Positions 1 through 8,493 of a DNA stretch of 64,000 bases are shown one piece after another. The stretch is from CBDFNN01 sp965250215. GTDB lineage: Bacteria; Bacteroidota; Rhodothermia; Rhodothermales; DATKEJ01. The position numbers and the translations under genes were made by a program. Numbering within the stretch: position 1 is the stretch's first letter; each line of letters begins with the position of its first letter. The DNA is taken from NCBI GenBank assembly GCA_965250215.1, contig CBDFNN010000002.1:1-64000 (forward strand), read 5' to 3'. The notes beneath the pieces are model-generated. The model was not told the origin of the DNA, did no database searches, and worked only from the letters and a program-made list of their open reading frames with translations.

Positions 1-167
1 CGACAATGGTTCCAAGAGAATTCCCTGATTCTATCGTGAACGATCCCCCTAACCCCTCATGGTTTCCAGGTGGAGACCAGATTATTACGAACATTTTGAG
101 ATTTCCAAAATGGAGTATATTCCATAGGAGAGGTGAAGTTGAGTTCGATGGAGTTACTGGCATCTGA
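1..167 (+). CDS. 3' end of an unrecognised gene, cut by the window edge
   Basis: One frame stays open from the window edge to a TGA at 165-167, giving the last 54 or so residues of a protein. The piece has many aromatic residues and prolines and shows no family motif that I recognise. It precedes the interrupted secreted protein on the same strand by about 180 bases. It could also be a chance open frame of this length, so the call is weak. Confidence 0.3.
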   Translation, partial: TMVPREFPDSIVNDPPNPSWFPGGDQIITNILRFPKWSIFHRRGEVEFDGVTGI

Positions 168-349
168 TCGAGTGATCTACTCTTTGGTTTTTTCTTTGAA
201 GCGAGTAACCAATTAAAGAAAGCGGCATTGCTTACTAACTACAATATTGCTTCAAAGCAGTCGTTTACAAGTTGATACTAAGATTACATTGACCAACACA
301 CTTGCTTCTGCTACTAGGCTACTCTCCGATTCACACAACAGAGGTCAAC

Positions 350-1012
350 ATGTATCAGTATCAAAAACGAGCTGCCGGACTCGTATGCCTAGCTGTAATC
401 TTCTTCTCTGCGCTCCTGAACAATCAAATAGTCTTTGCGCAATTAGAGTCTCTTTCAACCATTGAATCTCTCGAGTATAAGAAGACGATCTATTTGAAAG
501 GCGATTTCAAATTCGATATTGGGGGAATCGGCATTGATCGAAGTAGCGAGGGTAATTTCTTAATCACTACTAGGGGTGTTTATCTGTTTGATTCCTTCGG
601 CAGCATGATCCGAAAACTATCTCCGGATGCTTGTGCGCCGAGTGGAAAAGAATGGTATCCGATCACCGCGAATTTTGTCAACAAGGATGAGATATTTGTT
701 GTGGGATCAAGTCGCAGTTTCTACTTCAATTCTTCTGGGGTTTGCACCAGGGAGGCCGACGATTCGTATCACCCAGTCCGTAAGTTTTGTGTCTTTCCAG
801 ATTCCGATGAGATGTTCGGAATGGACACAGATCTCACCATCATTAAGACCGATGGCGAAGGGAAGACGATAACCAATTCGAAGAGGGTGCCGAGCAAATT
901 TCCAAACATCGAAGAGTTTAAAACCGGTGGCGGAATTGTCTGTGATCAGGAGGAAAATAGAGTTAAGCTGGTACTATCGACGATCCCAACTAGGACCAGC
1001 GGGCGCATTTGA
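350..1012 (+). pseudogene. Secreted protein (beta-propeller-like) truncated by the Tn3 end
   Basis: The start at 350 is preferred over the in-frame one at 302 because it begins directly with a clean signal peptide: basic residues, a hydrophobic core of about 15 residues, and a VFAQ-type cleavage site near residue 31. The mature part has short beta-rich repeats with GIGIDR and RGVYLFD-like stretches, reminiscent of the 6-bladed beta-propeller proteins common in Bacteroidota; this is only a resemblance. The natural coding sequence ends at about 992, where the 35-bp transposon inverted repeat starts, and the stop codon used lies inside that repeat. The 220-residue product is therefore the N-terminal part of a longer protein. 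The lost 3' end was not found with confidence on the other side of the element, and no target duplication was seen. Confidence 0.5.
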
Positions 1013-1027
1013 ACAGAAACCTACGGT
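993..1027 (+). repeat. Left terminal inverted repeat of the Tn3-like element
   Basis: A 35-bp sequence starting GGACCAGCGG and ending CCTACGGT is the exact reverse complement of 5637-5671. Similarity stops at the next base on both sides. The stop codon of the resolvase gene (1021-1023, reverse strand) lies within it, as does the stop codon of the interrupted gene from the left. Confidence 0.92.
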
Positions 1028-1596
1028 AACGAATCGGCGGTTCCCTTCCGCTCTTCCAAATACTTGTATAAGGTCGGCTTTGATATGCCCATCATTTGGC
1101 ACACTTGGTTGACGGTATGCTCTTTTCTTTCATAGAGATTAATCGCCAGTGCCCGCTTTTCAGCATTGAGCGTTTTGGGACGCCCGCCCTTGCGTCCCCT
1201 GGCACGAGCCGCCAGCAATCCTGCTTGTGTGCGTTCCCGTATCAGGTTTCGCTCGAATTCGGCCAGGGCTCCAAAGATGTGAAAGATGAGTTTTCCTGAA
1301 CTCGATGAGGTGTCCAGGCCTTCTTGCAGGCTTCTCAAGCCCACATTTCGTGCCTCAAGATCGGTGACAATCTCAATCAAATGTTTGAGTGAACGACCGA
1401 GCCTGTCTAGCCGCCAAACGACCAGCGTATCTCCGGGCCGGACATACTCCAGCGCCGCCATCAATCCCGCTCTGTCTGCTTTAGCTCCACTCTGATAGTC
1501 TTCCATAATGCGTTCACATCCAGCCTGAGTGAGTGCATCTTTTTGCAAATCCAAATTCTGGTCGTCTGTTGAGACCCGTGCATAGCCAATGAGCAT
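1021..1596 (-). CDS. tnpR: Serine recombinase, Tn3-type resolvase
   Basis: A 191-residue protein of full resolvase/invertase length. It starts with the catalytic-domain signature YARVSTDDQ, where Ser9 is the expected nucleophile. RLDRLGRS supplies the conserved arginines, the long E helix follows (about residues 100-135), and the C-terminal helix-turn-helix DNA-binding domain is at about 140-185 (GRPKTLN then MGISKPTLYKYL). Resolvases break and rejoin DNA at paired res sites to separate the cointegrate formed by replicative Tn3 transposition. It lies just inside the left inverted repeat, reads outward, and its stop is inside that repeat. A likely res region lies upstream at 1597-1800. All key residues appear intact, so it may be active even though the transposase is broken. 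Confidence 0.92.
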   Translation of the reverse strand: MLIGYARVSTDDQNLDLQKDALTQAGCERIMEDYQSGAKADRAGLMAALEYVRPGDTLVVWRLDRLGRSLKHLIEIVTDLEARNVGLRSLQEGLDTSSSSGKLIFHIFGALAEFERNLIRERTQAGLLAARARGRKGGRPKTLNAEKRALAINLYERKEHTVNQVCQMMGISKPTLYKYLEERKGTADSLP

Positions 1597-2249
1597 GGAT
1601 GACCTCTTATGGTAAAGATTCCCGTTGTACCGTGTTCTATATTAACGTTGATTTATTTACCGGGTTTCTTTACTCACTTTCTGGCCTAATGGCTACCTTT
1701 TGACTCTTTGGAAAAGAGTAAAGAAAACCCACGTTTTATTTACCGGTGCCCAGATCCCGTCACCGGCTCCCGGTGATCAGTTCTTGGAGGCATTATGAGT
1801 GTAAAAAACCCCTCGTACTGTTTACACCGATGGGCAAGTCTTGGAGATGAGGGCCGGCGATATTATGGATGCACGTAACGTCAGTTGTATCAATCCCTTT
1901 AAGCTAGCCGTCTTTCAAGTCGGCAATCCCGAGCTCCCTTCGTCGTTCCGGTCGAATAGTTAACCTTGATGGGCTACTGCCAGCCACCTCGTTTTGACCA
2001 GGTCTGTTCCGGAAGTGCGTTCAAAAAATCCATTGTCTCCGCACCCTAGACGAGTCTTGATCAAGAAATAACGAGCTGAAATTGAGATAGTGGCGGATTT
2101 AGCACAGTTAGTTACCGGACCTCTAGTTGGATATACTGAGGAATTAAGGCCCCGTATATTTCGTAACTAGAAGCGAGGTTCTTTATATTGGATCTGAGCC
2201 TTTGGGCGAAGAAGAAACGTAGAATCATTTTAAGGGATTTTAAGGGCGT
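1597..2249. other. Non-coding stretch with candidate res site and gene scraps
   Basis: No convincing gene. An inverted repeat with arms of about 14 bases (1662-1675 and 1716-1730, core TTTCTTTACTC / GAGTAAAGAAA) lies 65 bases upstream of the resolvase start, and the string TTTATTTACCGG occurs twice (about 1651 and 1736). This is where a resolvase binding site is expected, so a res site is likely. Two short open frames (about 1823-1963 and 2080-2170) read like tails of decayed genes but match nothing I know. Confidence 0.4.
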
Positions 2250-4238
2250 CTATTTAATCAGGACGATTTTATCAGAGGCGACGAAATCTTCACCTTTAAT
2301 TTGAACAATATAGATACCGCTGTTCAAGTTAGTCCCATTCACTGAAAATGTTTTTGTAGCCCCACCATTTACCCGTCCATTGAATAGCTCCTTCAACACT
2401 CGGCCAGAAAGGTCGAAAAGAGAGAGCTGAACATCTTGCCCGTTATTGACCGTAAGCCTAATCTGTGTGCTTGGATTAAAGGGGTTGGGGTAGGCTGGCT
2501 CAAGTAGAAAGTCATTAGGAATATCAATATTAACTTCTACCTCGCTGCTATATGCAAAGCTTCCGTCTAAGTCTATTTGTCTCAATCGAAACTTGCTAAT
2601 TCCGGGACTTAAATTACGTACCTTACTTTGGTATCGAGTAGTCTCTGTCTCGGAACCTCTTCCTTCAATAAATTCTAGCGTGGAATATAATTCTCCGTTC
2701 CAGGAATGTTGAACCTCAAAACCTGCGTTATTCTCTTCACTCGCCGTTTCCCAAAACAAACTAACATCCCGTCCTGTCGTCAGAACGTCGAAAGAAGAAA
2801 GCTCAACTGGTAAAGCCGCATCGATTTGGACAATGTAATCTTCAACTTCGCCACTATCGGATGCGCCGTTAGGCGTGTTACATTCTCCTAAGCCATCGCA
2901 CAACCGAAAGCGGGCATAACTAGTCCCGGTTACTGCTAGACTTGGAACAACAATATCAAGGATGGTCGACCCTGTACTAACTGCCAATTCAGACGCCTCT
3001 TGCTCACCAGCATCGAAGGATCCGTTACTATTCCAATCAAACCATGCGGTAAGAAAGCCGCTTCCGCCAGTTACTGAAACGTTTACATTATATTGTTGCG
3101 ATTGGCTAAGGATTGCGTTTTGGAAATCTAAACCTGCCAAAGTAATGCCGTCTTCATCATCACCAGATTGATCGTCTCCGTCGGATCCGACAGCGGGAAC
3201 TCCGTCGCCGTCTTCGTCAATTAGTGCACCCAGTCGCAGTTGGAATCCAACCGCTATGAGATGACTTGGGCCTACACCCTCGCCTCCGTCTGCCTGATCT
3301 GTCCCATATGTGTCAGGTGCATCTCCATAGTCAAACCTGTCCGTTATACACGATGCCCCATCTCGCCATGGTGCCGGCAAAATTTCATTTTCGGCAGTAA
3401 ATGTATTTGAAACTGGATCGTATCGCCACATAATCCCGTTGACCTCTCCTGGTATTGACGAGTAAATCCAATGAAACCCGTCGACATCAACAAAAGTCGC
3501 TCCATTATTAATAGGACGATTGGGGCTTGCGGGAATTGGAGTAGAACTAACGACCTGGAAACCATTACTAGGGTCTAGTTTGTCAACTATATCTAAACCG
3601 CTACCTGTAAGCCGGAAAAGGAATATCATATCCTGAAAGGGATCATATTGAATGTCCCATGTTCGTGTATCGGCTGGTAATCCTAGAGAAGTAAGAGACA
3701 GCCTCTGAGTTACAATGGGTCCACCAGGATTGTTGACATCAGCGACCCAGAGATGTTGTGTTGTTCCATTGCTTACTGCGGATGGATCGTCCGTTACAAT
3801 TACCCATCTACCGTCTGGCAAGAAAGTGCCAGCGTGAAAATATTCAAATTGAGGGTCTAGGACACTACCATTAGTAGGTCTCAATGTGAGAGGGCTGTAA
3901 TTACCGTTTCGATCAATACGGTATATAGTATTGTTTGACATCCATGTGTTTGCTGTTGCGGCGTATAAGTAACTATCTATACCATTAAATGCCAAAGCAT
4001 TCAGTCCGACAGTTTGTGAATTAATAGGCGACCCTCCGCCTCCAATGGGTGTAAACCCAAATGGATTTGTGCTTTTATTAACAAAATATAAATCGGTGTT
4101 TATTGTGCTTCCATGTGTCATATAAAAGACGTCTGGATCACAGACAAATGGTTGCGTGGCTTGACCAAATAGGTCAGATGTACTTATTAACAAAATTAGC
4201 ACTAAGTAATGTAGTTGACTTGTCTTTTGCCTAGTCAT
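2250..4238 (-). CDS. Secreted protein with propeller-like N-terminus, GEVED domain and type IX-like sorting domain
   Basis: A 662-residue protein with a signal peptide (residues 1-25, cleavage near FGQA). Residues about 30-315 form beta-rich repeats typical of DUF6923-like propellers (dates, places and percentages style loops such as DGRWVIVTDD). Residues about 318-470 form a GEVED domain: it opens with FDYGDAPDTYGT, has acidic DEDGDG calcium-type loops and ends with the diagnostic GEVEDY. A fibronectin-like linker (about 475-570) leads to a C-terminal sorting module (about 580-662) with YPNPFNPST, LFDLSGRVL and GIYIVQI motifs. That module is known to direct proteins through type IX-like secretion to the surface. 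No enzyme motif was seen, so adhesion or surface display is the best guess. It sits inside the Tn3 remnant as cargo and has no Shine-Dalgarno sequence. Confidence 0.85.
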   Translation of the reverse strand: MTRQKTSQLHYLVLILLISTSDLFGQATQPFVCDPDVFYMTHGSTINTDLYFVNKSTNPFGFTPIGGGGSPINSQTVGLNALAFNGIDSYLYAATANTWMSNNTIYRIDRNGNYSPLTLRPTNGSVLDPQFEYFHAGTFLPDGRWVIVTDDPSAVSNGTTQHLWVADVNNPGGPIVTQRLSLTSLGLPADTRTWDIQYDPFQDMIFLFRLTGSGLDIVDKLDPSNGFQVVSSTPIPASPNRPINNGATFVDVDGFHWIYSSIPGEVNGIMWRYDPVSNTFTAENEILPAPWRDGASCITDRFDYGDAPDTYGTDQADGGEGVGPSHLIAVGFQLRLGALIDEDGDGVPAVGSDGDDQSGDDEDGITLAGLDFQNAILSQSQQYNVNVSVTGGSGFLTAWFDWNSNGSFDAGEQEASELAVSTGSTILDIVVPSLAVTGTSYARFRLCDGLGECNTPNGASDSGEVEDYIVQIDAALPVELSSFDVLTTGRDVSLFWETASEENNAGFEVQHSWNGELYSTLEFIEGRGSETETTRYQSKVRNLSPGISKFRLRQIDLDGSFAYSSEVEVNIDIPNDFLLEPAYPNPFNPSTQIRLTVNNGQDVQLSLFDLSGRVLKELFNGRVNGGATKTFSVNGTNLNSGIYIVQIKGEDFVASDKIVLIK

Positions 4239-4348
4239 TTAGTTTACTTTAATTAAATTGGAGGTGGAATTGAATGCTTGCTTCCGCAAAACGCGTGCCA
4301 GCTTTTAGACAGACTGCATTCTGACAGAGCTTGAAAAGCTCGTCTTTT

Positions 4349-4666
4349 TCAGATCCATACTATGGCAGGGCTCCCAACAAGTAGAGCATGGGTTTCCGTA
4401 GCGCTACCGTTGTTGGCCTGTGGAGCTAGTAAAGGAGAAGTAGCACCTACCTAGTCATTGTTTACTTCATCCACGAACCCTGCTGAGGATGTAGGATCTC
4501 CAATAAGATTGTAGCCACCCGAAGTGAAGGTAGTCCCTTCCACATCTGGGCCCGCAACGGGATCGGTCGAAGTGTTGCCAGCTATTATGCTGCTATGAAA
4601 TCGGCTGCAGAGGTGCATCTGTCCCGAACATACCCTTGTATCCGTACGAGAGGGCTGAAAAATCAA
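4349..4666 (-). pseudogene. Choice-of-anchor Q domain protein, decayed C-terminal fragment
   Basis: On the reverse strand, residues reading SIIAGNTSTDPVAGPDV and then GYNLIG match the repeat pattern of choice-of-anchor Q domains, which are beta-helix-like surface proteins. A TAG at about 4451 interrupts the frame. Without any shift, the same frame then continues through LLAPQANNGSATETHALL and VGSPAI, which is the normal end of that domain family, to a TGA at 4349-4351. The in-frame stop and the lack of the large N-terminal region mark it as a pseudogene. The first residues (about 4600-4666) do not look like the family and may come from another sequence. Confidence 0.7.
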
Positions 4667-4919
4667 ATAGAGAAAACGAAACCGTAACTTTTTACACGCT
4701 CGCTCTCGCTAGTCCTAATTGGGGTCAGTCAATTTAGAATTCCGATAACAAGCCGATAATAATAAATTATTGAAATATGGACGTTATTTTATCCTGGAGA
4801 ACGAATGCTCTAGGCAGCTCTTCGAGAGCATGTGGGCCGTGCTTCCTGCTCGCGACAAAGCCACATTGGCAATTCTTGCTGAGACATACTCATGAACATA
4901 CCTTAGAGCTACTTTTTTA

Positions 4920-5612
4920 CAAATTCGTGAGCATACCACCGATACTCACGGCTACACGGAAATTGTATTTGCGCTCTGCCATCTTCTGGGATTCTATTTC
5001 ATGCCACGGATCCGAGACCTGAAAGATCAGCAACTCTACCGGGTGAAAAGAAACGTTGACTATGGGGACTTTGCCCCCCTGTTGACCAAAACGGCTGATC
5101 TCGATTTAATTGAAGAACAATGGCCATCCATGATTCGAGTAGCGCTTTCGTTAAAGAAAAGAACAGCCCCAGCCCATGTTATTGTTCAACGCCTGACCAA
5201 TAGGTATCCCTCAGACCGATTGTCAAAAGCCTTTACCCACCTCGGCCGAGTCATCAAAACCCAATACATTCTGCGCTATCTAACGGATGCGACGTTGAGA
5301 AGAACGGTACAGCGACAGCTTAATAAAGGCGAGTATCGACACAAATTACCTCGTCGGATATTCTTCGCCGATCAAGGTGAATTTACGACCGGTGATTACG
5401 AGGAGATTATGAACAAGGCAAGTTGCCTAAGCCTGGTCTCGAATGCCGTTCTGTACTGGAATACCTCCAAAATCAATGCCTTGGTTCAGGATCTCAGACG
5501 ACGAGGTGAAGACATTCAGGACGAAACGTTGTCACACATCTCATTACTACCCCACAAACACATAATCCCAAATGGTACATATTTTATCGACGAGGTCTTA
5601 CCTGAAGATTGA
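4920..5612 (+). pseudogene. tnpA: Tn3-family transposase, C-terminal fragment
   Basis: The open frame starts upstream of any ATG at about 4920 and reads IREHTTDTHGYTEIVF, then FYFMPRIRDLKDQQLY, both hallmarks of the catalytic part of Tn3 transposases. The tail has RTVQRQLNKGE, then LVSNAVLYWNT and ISLLPHKHI, the standard end of the DDE_Tnp_Tn3 domain. About 230 residues remain of a usual ~1000, so the N-terminal DNA-binding part and the first catalytic aspartate are gone. The stop (5610-5612) is 24 bases before the right inverted repeat, the normal position for tnpA in this family. It cannot be an active transposase. Confidence 0.88.
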
Positions 5613-5636
5613 GCTAGAACGCTTCCTGTCATCGAA

Positions 5637-5671
5637 ACCGTAGGTTTCTGTTCAAATGCGCCCGCTGGTCC
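5637..5671 (-). repeat. Right terminal inverted repeat of the Tn3-like element
   Basis: Exact 35-bp reverse complement of 993-1027. It begins 24 bases after the transposase stop codon. Beyond it, 5672-5760 holds a short open tail ending in TGA at about 5761 that has no recognised relative. Confidence 0.92.
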
Positions 5672-5863
5672 ATCTTGTTCGATTCTGCCCCTATTACGTA
5701 CAACGCCTACAAGTATTTCATCCATCATGACGAAGACCTGAAGCCGTTACTCAAAAGAAATTGAATCCAAAATGGAGGGTATCTCCCTGTCAAACGTGGG
5801 ACGATCCGGGCTTAGAAGGCAAATGAAGAAGTCAACCTAAAATGTGGAACATTTCCTCCTTTT

Positions 5864-6606
5864 ATGTCGCCAGAACCCTATAAGCAAATCAAACGAATTG
5901 CCGATTGCCAACTCAATGAGGATACCCTGCGCTCAGCCCTTGCGGGCATAGTCAATGCAATCAGCACCCATGATATAGCTCAGGTTTGGGGAACGGGAGA
6001 GACATCAAGTAGCGATGGACAGCGCTTTATCTTTCCACGAAAATCGGTACGACAGACGTATAGCCATCGTCTTGGCGACTATGCGCTGGAGTTCTACTCC
6101 TTCATTACGGACAATTATGCACCCTTTTATACAACACCAATTGAGGCGACCGAGCGTGGCTCTGGATCATTCTCGACGGGCTTCTTTATCACGAATCAGA
6201 TATCGATCCTGCAGAACATTATACCGATACGCACGGATACACCGAGATCAACCACGCCGCATTTGCCTTCCTTGGTAAGCGGTTTTGCCTGAGAATCCGG
6301 GGCCTTTCAAAACAGCGTATTTATCACACTAACACGGATAGAGATTACGGCCCTCTGCAGCCTATGCTATCCAATCGGCAACTGCACCTCGATTGGATAG
6401 AAAAAGAGTGGGATAGGATTGCGCAGATCTTTGCTTCATTCGCGCACGGACACACGACGGCCTCAGTTGCCCTGAAGCGCTTGATTGCCTCAGGTCCCAA
6501 TAACCATTTCTACCGGGCAACACGAGAGCTCGGGCGATTCTTTAAAACTGAATTCCTTCTCGAATACCTGTCGCAACCTGAACTGAGAAAACGAATTCGT
6601 AAGGGA
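5864..6606 (+). pseudogene. Second Tn3-family transposase fragment, frameshifted
   Basis: The first frame (from 5864) contains VWGTGETSSSDGQRF, the conserved segment that carries the first catalytic aspartate of Tn3 transposases. After about 6150 the match moves to another frame: LDGLLYHESDI, then EHYTDTHGYTE, then a segment ending in LRKRIRKGY near 6606. The second frame is the same as that of the ATG at 6364. So one or more frameshifts lie near 6150-6170 and the C-terminus with the catalytic glutamate is lost. Its residues differ from those of the 4920-5612 fragment in the shared region, so it is a different family member and not a displaced half of the same gene. Confidence 0.8.
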
Positions 6607-6742
6607 TATAGGTATTTAATACATTATAATAGCCGACGCCGCCATACCCTCCATAGCGAAGATGGTATTCGGCGAAGAGATTCTGCTCATACATGCTCCA
6701 TTTAGTGACATCGGCTGAGACGTGGCGAAGGGTGAAATGAGG
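6605..6742 (-). pseudogene. Third Tn3-family transposase fragment, opposite strand
   Basis: On the reverse strand a 45-residue open stretch reads HFTLRHVSADVTKW, then MYEQNLFAEYHLRYGG and GVGYYNV. This is the conserved core of another Tn3 transposase subgroup (normally WAMYEKN..AEYHIRYGGYGG..YYHV). The similarity stops abruptly at about 6605, exactly where the plus-strand fragment ends, so the two meet at a recombination junction. The remaining frame on both sides shows no family match. Confidence 0.65.
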
Positions 6743-6926
6743 AAGGCTGCTAGGCCGCAGTAAGCCCCCATGATTTCCTATGAAGGGCCTTGCTAATAGG
6801 AAAGGGGGACTCACTCCTCGCTTAGAGAGGGTACGGGTGGGATGGGTCACAACCCACTTCAGAGTATACGATATAGCCAGCTGGCAGTACAGGAATCTAG
6901 ATAATATATTGACCAAAACGATTTCC

Positions 6927-7166
6927 ATGAAAGTGATAAAGAAACCTAGCTATGGCACAAAATATCCGGCACAAGATACGCTGCCTAAAGAGGGATTAAA
7001 GGTTCTCGTATTTAGCAAGATCGGGGATTCAGAATCTCGTCCAATGTTTTCAGTTTCTTCTTGGCATGGACCCGAACATGGTTTTCTGCTTCATTCCTCG
7101 ATAGTTTCGCTATGGTGGACGCCATTACCAAATGAGTCAGACCTTGAAGATTACCAAGGAGATTAA
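6927..7166 (+). CDS. Small DUF551-like protein
   Basis: 79 residues from the ATG at 6927; the frame is open further upstream to 6780, but that part overlaps the transposase remnant and looks unrelated. The pattern is a DTLPKEGLKVLVF segment, a variable middle and a WWTPLPN ending, which fits the DUF551 family of small phage and plasmid proteins (usual form LP..G..VLV...W.PLP). Function of the family is unknown. It is isolated among mobile element remnants. Confidence 0.45.
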   Translation: MKVIKKPSYGTKYPAQDTLPKEGLKVLVFSKIGDSESRPMFSVSSWHGPEHGFLLHSSIVSLWWTPLPNESDLEDYQGD

Positions 7167-7400
7167 GGGTTTTTGGCGATACTGAGTTGATCCCAAGTTT
7201 TTTTGAAGTAATCTGACTTCATCAATAAAAATTTTCCAGACTTTGAAGGTATGGACGTATTGTTGCTTGAAAAGGTGGACATTACAGGTTCTGGAACTAC
7301 TAGCTGGACGTTCTCATTTTTCATTTCTTTGAATTGATTTTCAGATATACCTTCTGTATAGTCAGTAAATGCTTAGTGCCAACCCTCTCTGCTACCGTCA

Positions 7401-7450
7401 ATATTTGTCTCCATCTGTCTCTACACGTTCCGTAGGATCGAGACAAATAT
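7401..7450. repeat. Inverted repeat, 11-bp arms
   Basis: ATATTTGTCTC at 7401-7411 and its exact reverse complement at 7440-7450 are separated by 28 bases. The pair lies just beyond the stop codon of the tyrosine recombinase remnant (7462), where an attachment or crossover site could lie. It is not followed by a T-run, so a terminator is less likely. Confidence 0.4.
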
Positions 7451-7461
7451 CGGACGCAACC

Positions 7462-7698
7462 CTATACCACTATCAAGTCCACGGTAAATCTGATCTCCTC
7501 AATCTCTCCTTGCTCAATTTTGTAGTCGCTGTGGTTGTACTGCTTGGTAGTTCTGGCATCTGAATGATCAGCGATTTCGCTAGCGTGTTCCAGCGTTCCG
7601 CCATTCTCTAGGAATATCGTTATGCCTGTTCCTCTGCAGGAGTGTGCCGATACCAGATCAGGATTGAGTCCGGCGCTCTTGGAGTGATCCCGCTGATC
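7462..7698 (-). pseudogene. Tyrosine recombinase, C-terminal fragment
   Basis: The reverse-strand frame from about 7698 to the TAG at 7462-7464 reads AHSCRGTGITIFLENGG, then LEHASEIADHS and RTTKQYNH. This is the catalytic end of a phage-integrase family recombinase: the HxxR box, the second conserved histidine and the nucleophilic tyrosine in the RTTKxY context are all in place. Only about 79 residues are left; the N-terminal DNA-binding part and the first catalytic arginine are missing, and no homologous continuation was seen upstream. This subgroup (HSFRATGIT..LENGGTLE) is often plasmid- or element-borne. Confidence 0.75.
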
Positions 7699-8147
7699 TA
7701 ATCAATGTTACCGTAGAAATGCTCATCAGTAGACACTCCAAATATCGTAAATCTCCTTACAGAAGTAGGTGTTGACCGAAAGGTTGCCGAGTGGCATGCA
7801 GATGTTCTGAAGGCAACGACTCAAGAAGAGTTGGTAACGAACTGATTATCTAGAAAAAAAACTCAGCGAAAACTACTTTAAACTTTTGGGTTCATTGGCG
7901 CCATGGTTGCAATAATCGAGTTCTTAGGAAGGGTGCTGTAGCTCTATGGATAAATTAGATCCATCAGTATTCGAGATCTTCTCGTATGCCAATAAGAACA
8001 ACCCCGCTTTAGCAGACGGAGTTGATCTATATTGGATTGTGTGAGATGGGCTACAACCCACACGCCAAAAAATACTAAATACGATAGAATTACACAAAAA
8101 CGTTTCCTAAATTAGTTCCACCAAACATCCAATATTGATGAGAGTAT
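7699..8147. other. Non-coding, no feature recognised
   Basis: No open frame with family features. Short hairpin-like strings of the form GATGGG(T/C)..ACAACCCAC occur both here (about 8045) and at about 6840; each could fold as a small stem. Nothing else stands out. Confidence 0.4.
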
Positions 8148-8226
8148 TGACCTGCTCCCCAAAAACTGATCCAATCTAAAGAAGAGATTTTCCTGTTTTG
8201 GTACCTTAACTTAAAACCCCAGAACA

Positions 8227-8493
8227 ATGAGAAAATCAAAATTTACAGGGTCCCAGATTGTGTTCGCCTTGCGGCAGGCTGAATCAGGAATAAAAGTGGC
8301 CGAAGTATGCCGCAAAATGGGCATCAGCGAGCCCACCTTTTACCTCTGGAAGAAGAAATACGGAGGGCTCGGTACGAGCGAGTTACGCCGTCTTAAATCT
8401 CTTGAATCGGAGAATTCCCAATTGAAGAGGCTCGTGGCCGACTTGTCATTGGATAAACATATGCTGCAAGAGGTCATCAAAAAAAAGCTATAA
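8227..8493 (+). CDS. IS3-family OrfA, helix-turn-helix transposase subunit
   Basis: An 88-residue protein of usual OrfA length. Its N-terminal half holds the helix-turn-helix (MRKSKFTGSQIVFAL, then KMGISEPTFYLWKKKYGG), its second half the leucine-zipper-like LKSLESENSQLKRLVADLSL used for multimerisation. It binds the IS ends. It ends over a run of eight A (8469-8476) followed by G, the classical slippery site where a -1 shift makes the OrfAB fusion transposase. The gene itself is intact. Confidence 0.88.
   Translation: MRKSKFTGSQIVFALRQAESGIKVAEVCRKMGISEPTFYLWKKKYGGLGTSELRRLKSLESENSQLKRLVADLSLDKHMLQEVIKKKL

Larger units (their letters stand above)
993..5671. mobile_element. Tn3-family transposon remnant with secreted-protein cargo
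   Basis: Two perfect 35-bp inverted repeats (993-1027 and 5637-5671) enclose a leftward serine resolvase at the left end and the C-terminal part of a Tn3-family transposase at the right end. This layout and IR length fit the Tn3 family (usual IR about 38 bp). The N-terminal two thirds of the transposase are missing; in that space lie a rightly sized secreted GEVED protein gene and a decayed choice-of-anchor Q gene. The bases directly outside the ends (AACTA on the left, ATCTT on the right) do not form the 5-bp target duplication expected for a simple insertion. The element is therefore probably a deleted, recombined or composite remnant that cannot move by itself but might still be a substrate in trans. 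Confidence 0.75.

Noticed and set aside
5672..5761. 3' end of the gene interrupted at 992
   Set aside because: A short open tail follows the right inverted repeat, but joining it to the left part needs an arbitrary frame, no target duplication exists and the residues show no propeller pattern.
6607..6705. IS3-type OrfB tail (HYNSRRRHT) on the plus strand
   Set aside because: The plus-strand reading resembles the YNSRRRHS motif by chance; the opposite strand gives a longer and better match to a Tn3 transposase core, so the plus reading is its antisense.
6700..6870. Group II intron piece
   Set aside because: GGAAGGCTGC and hairpin-like GGGT..ACCC strings suggested domain structures, but no domain V (AGC bulge, GAAA tetraloop) and no reverse transcriptase could be found.
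7369..7563. 64-residue rightward ORF
   Set aside because: It is antisense to the tyrosine recombinase remnant and to the inverted repeat; no motif of its own.
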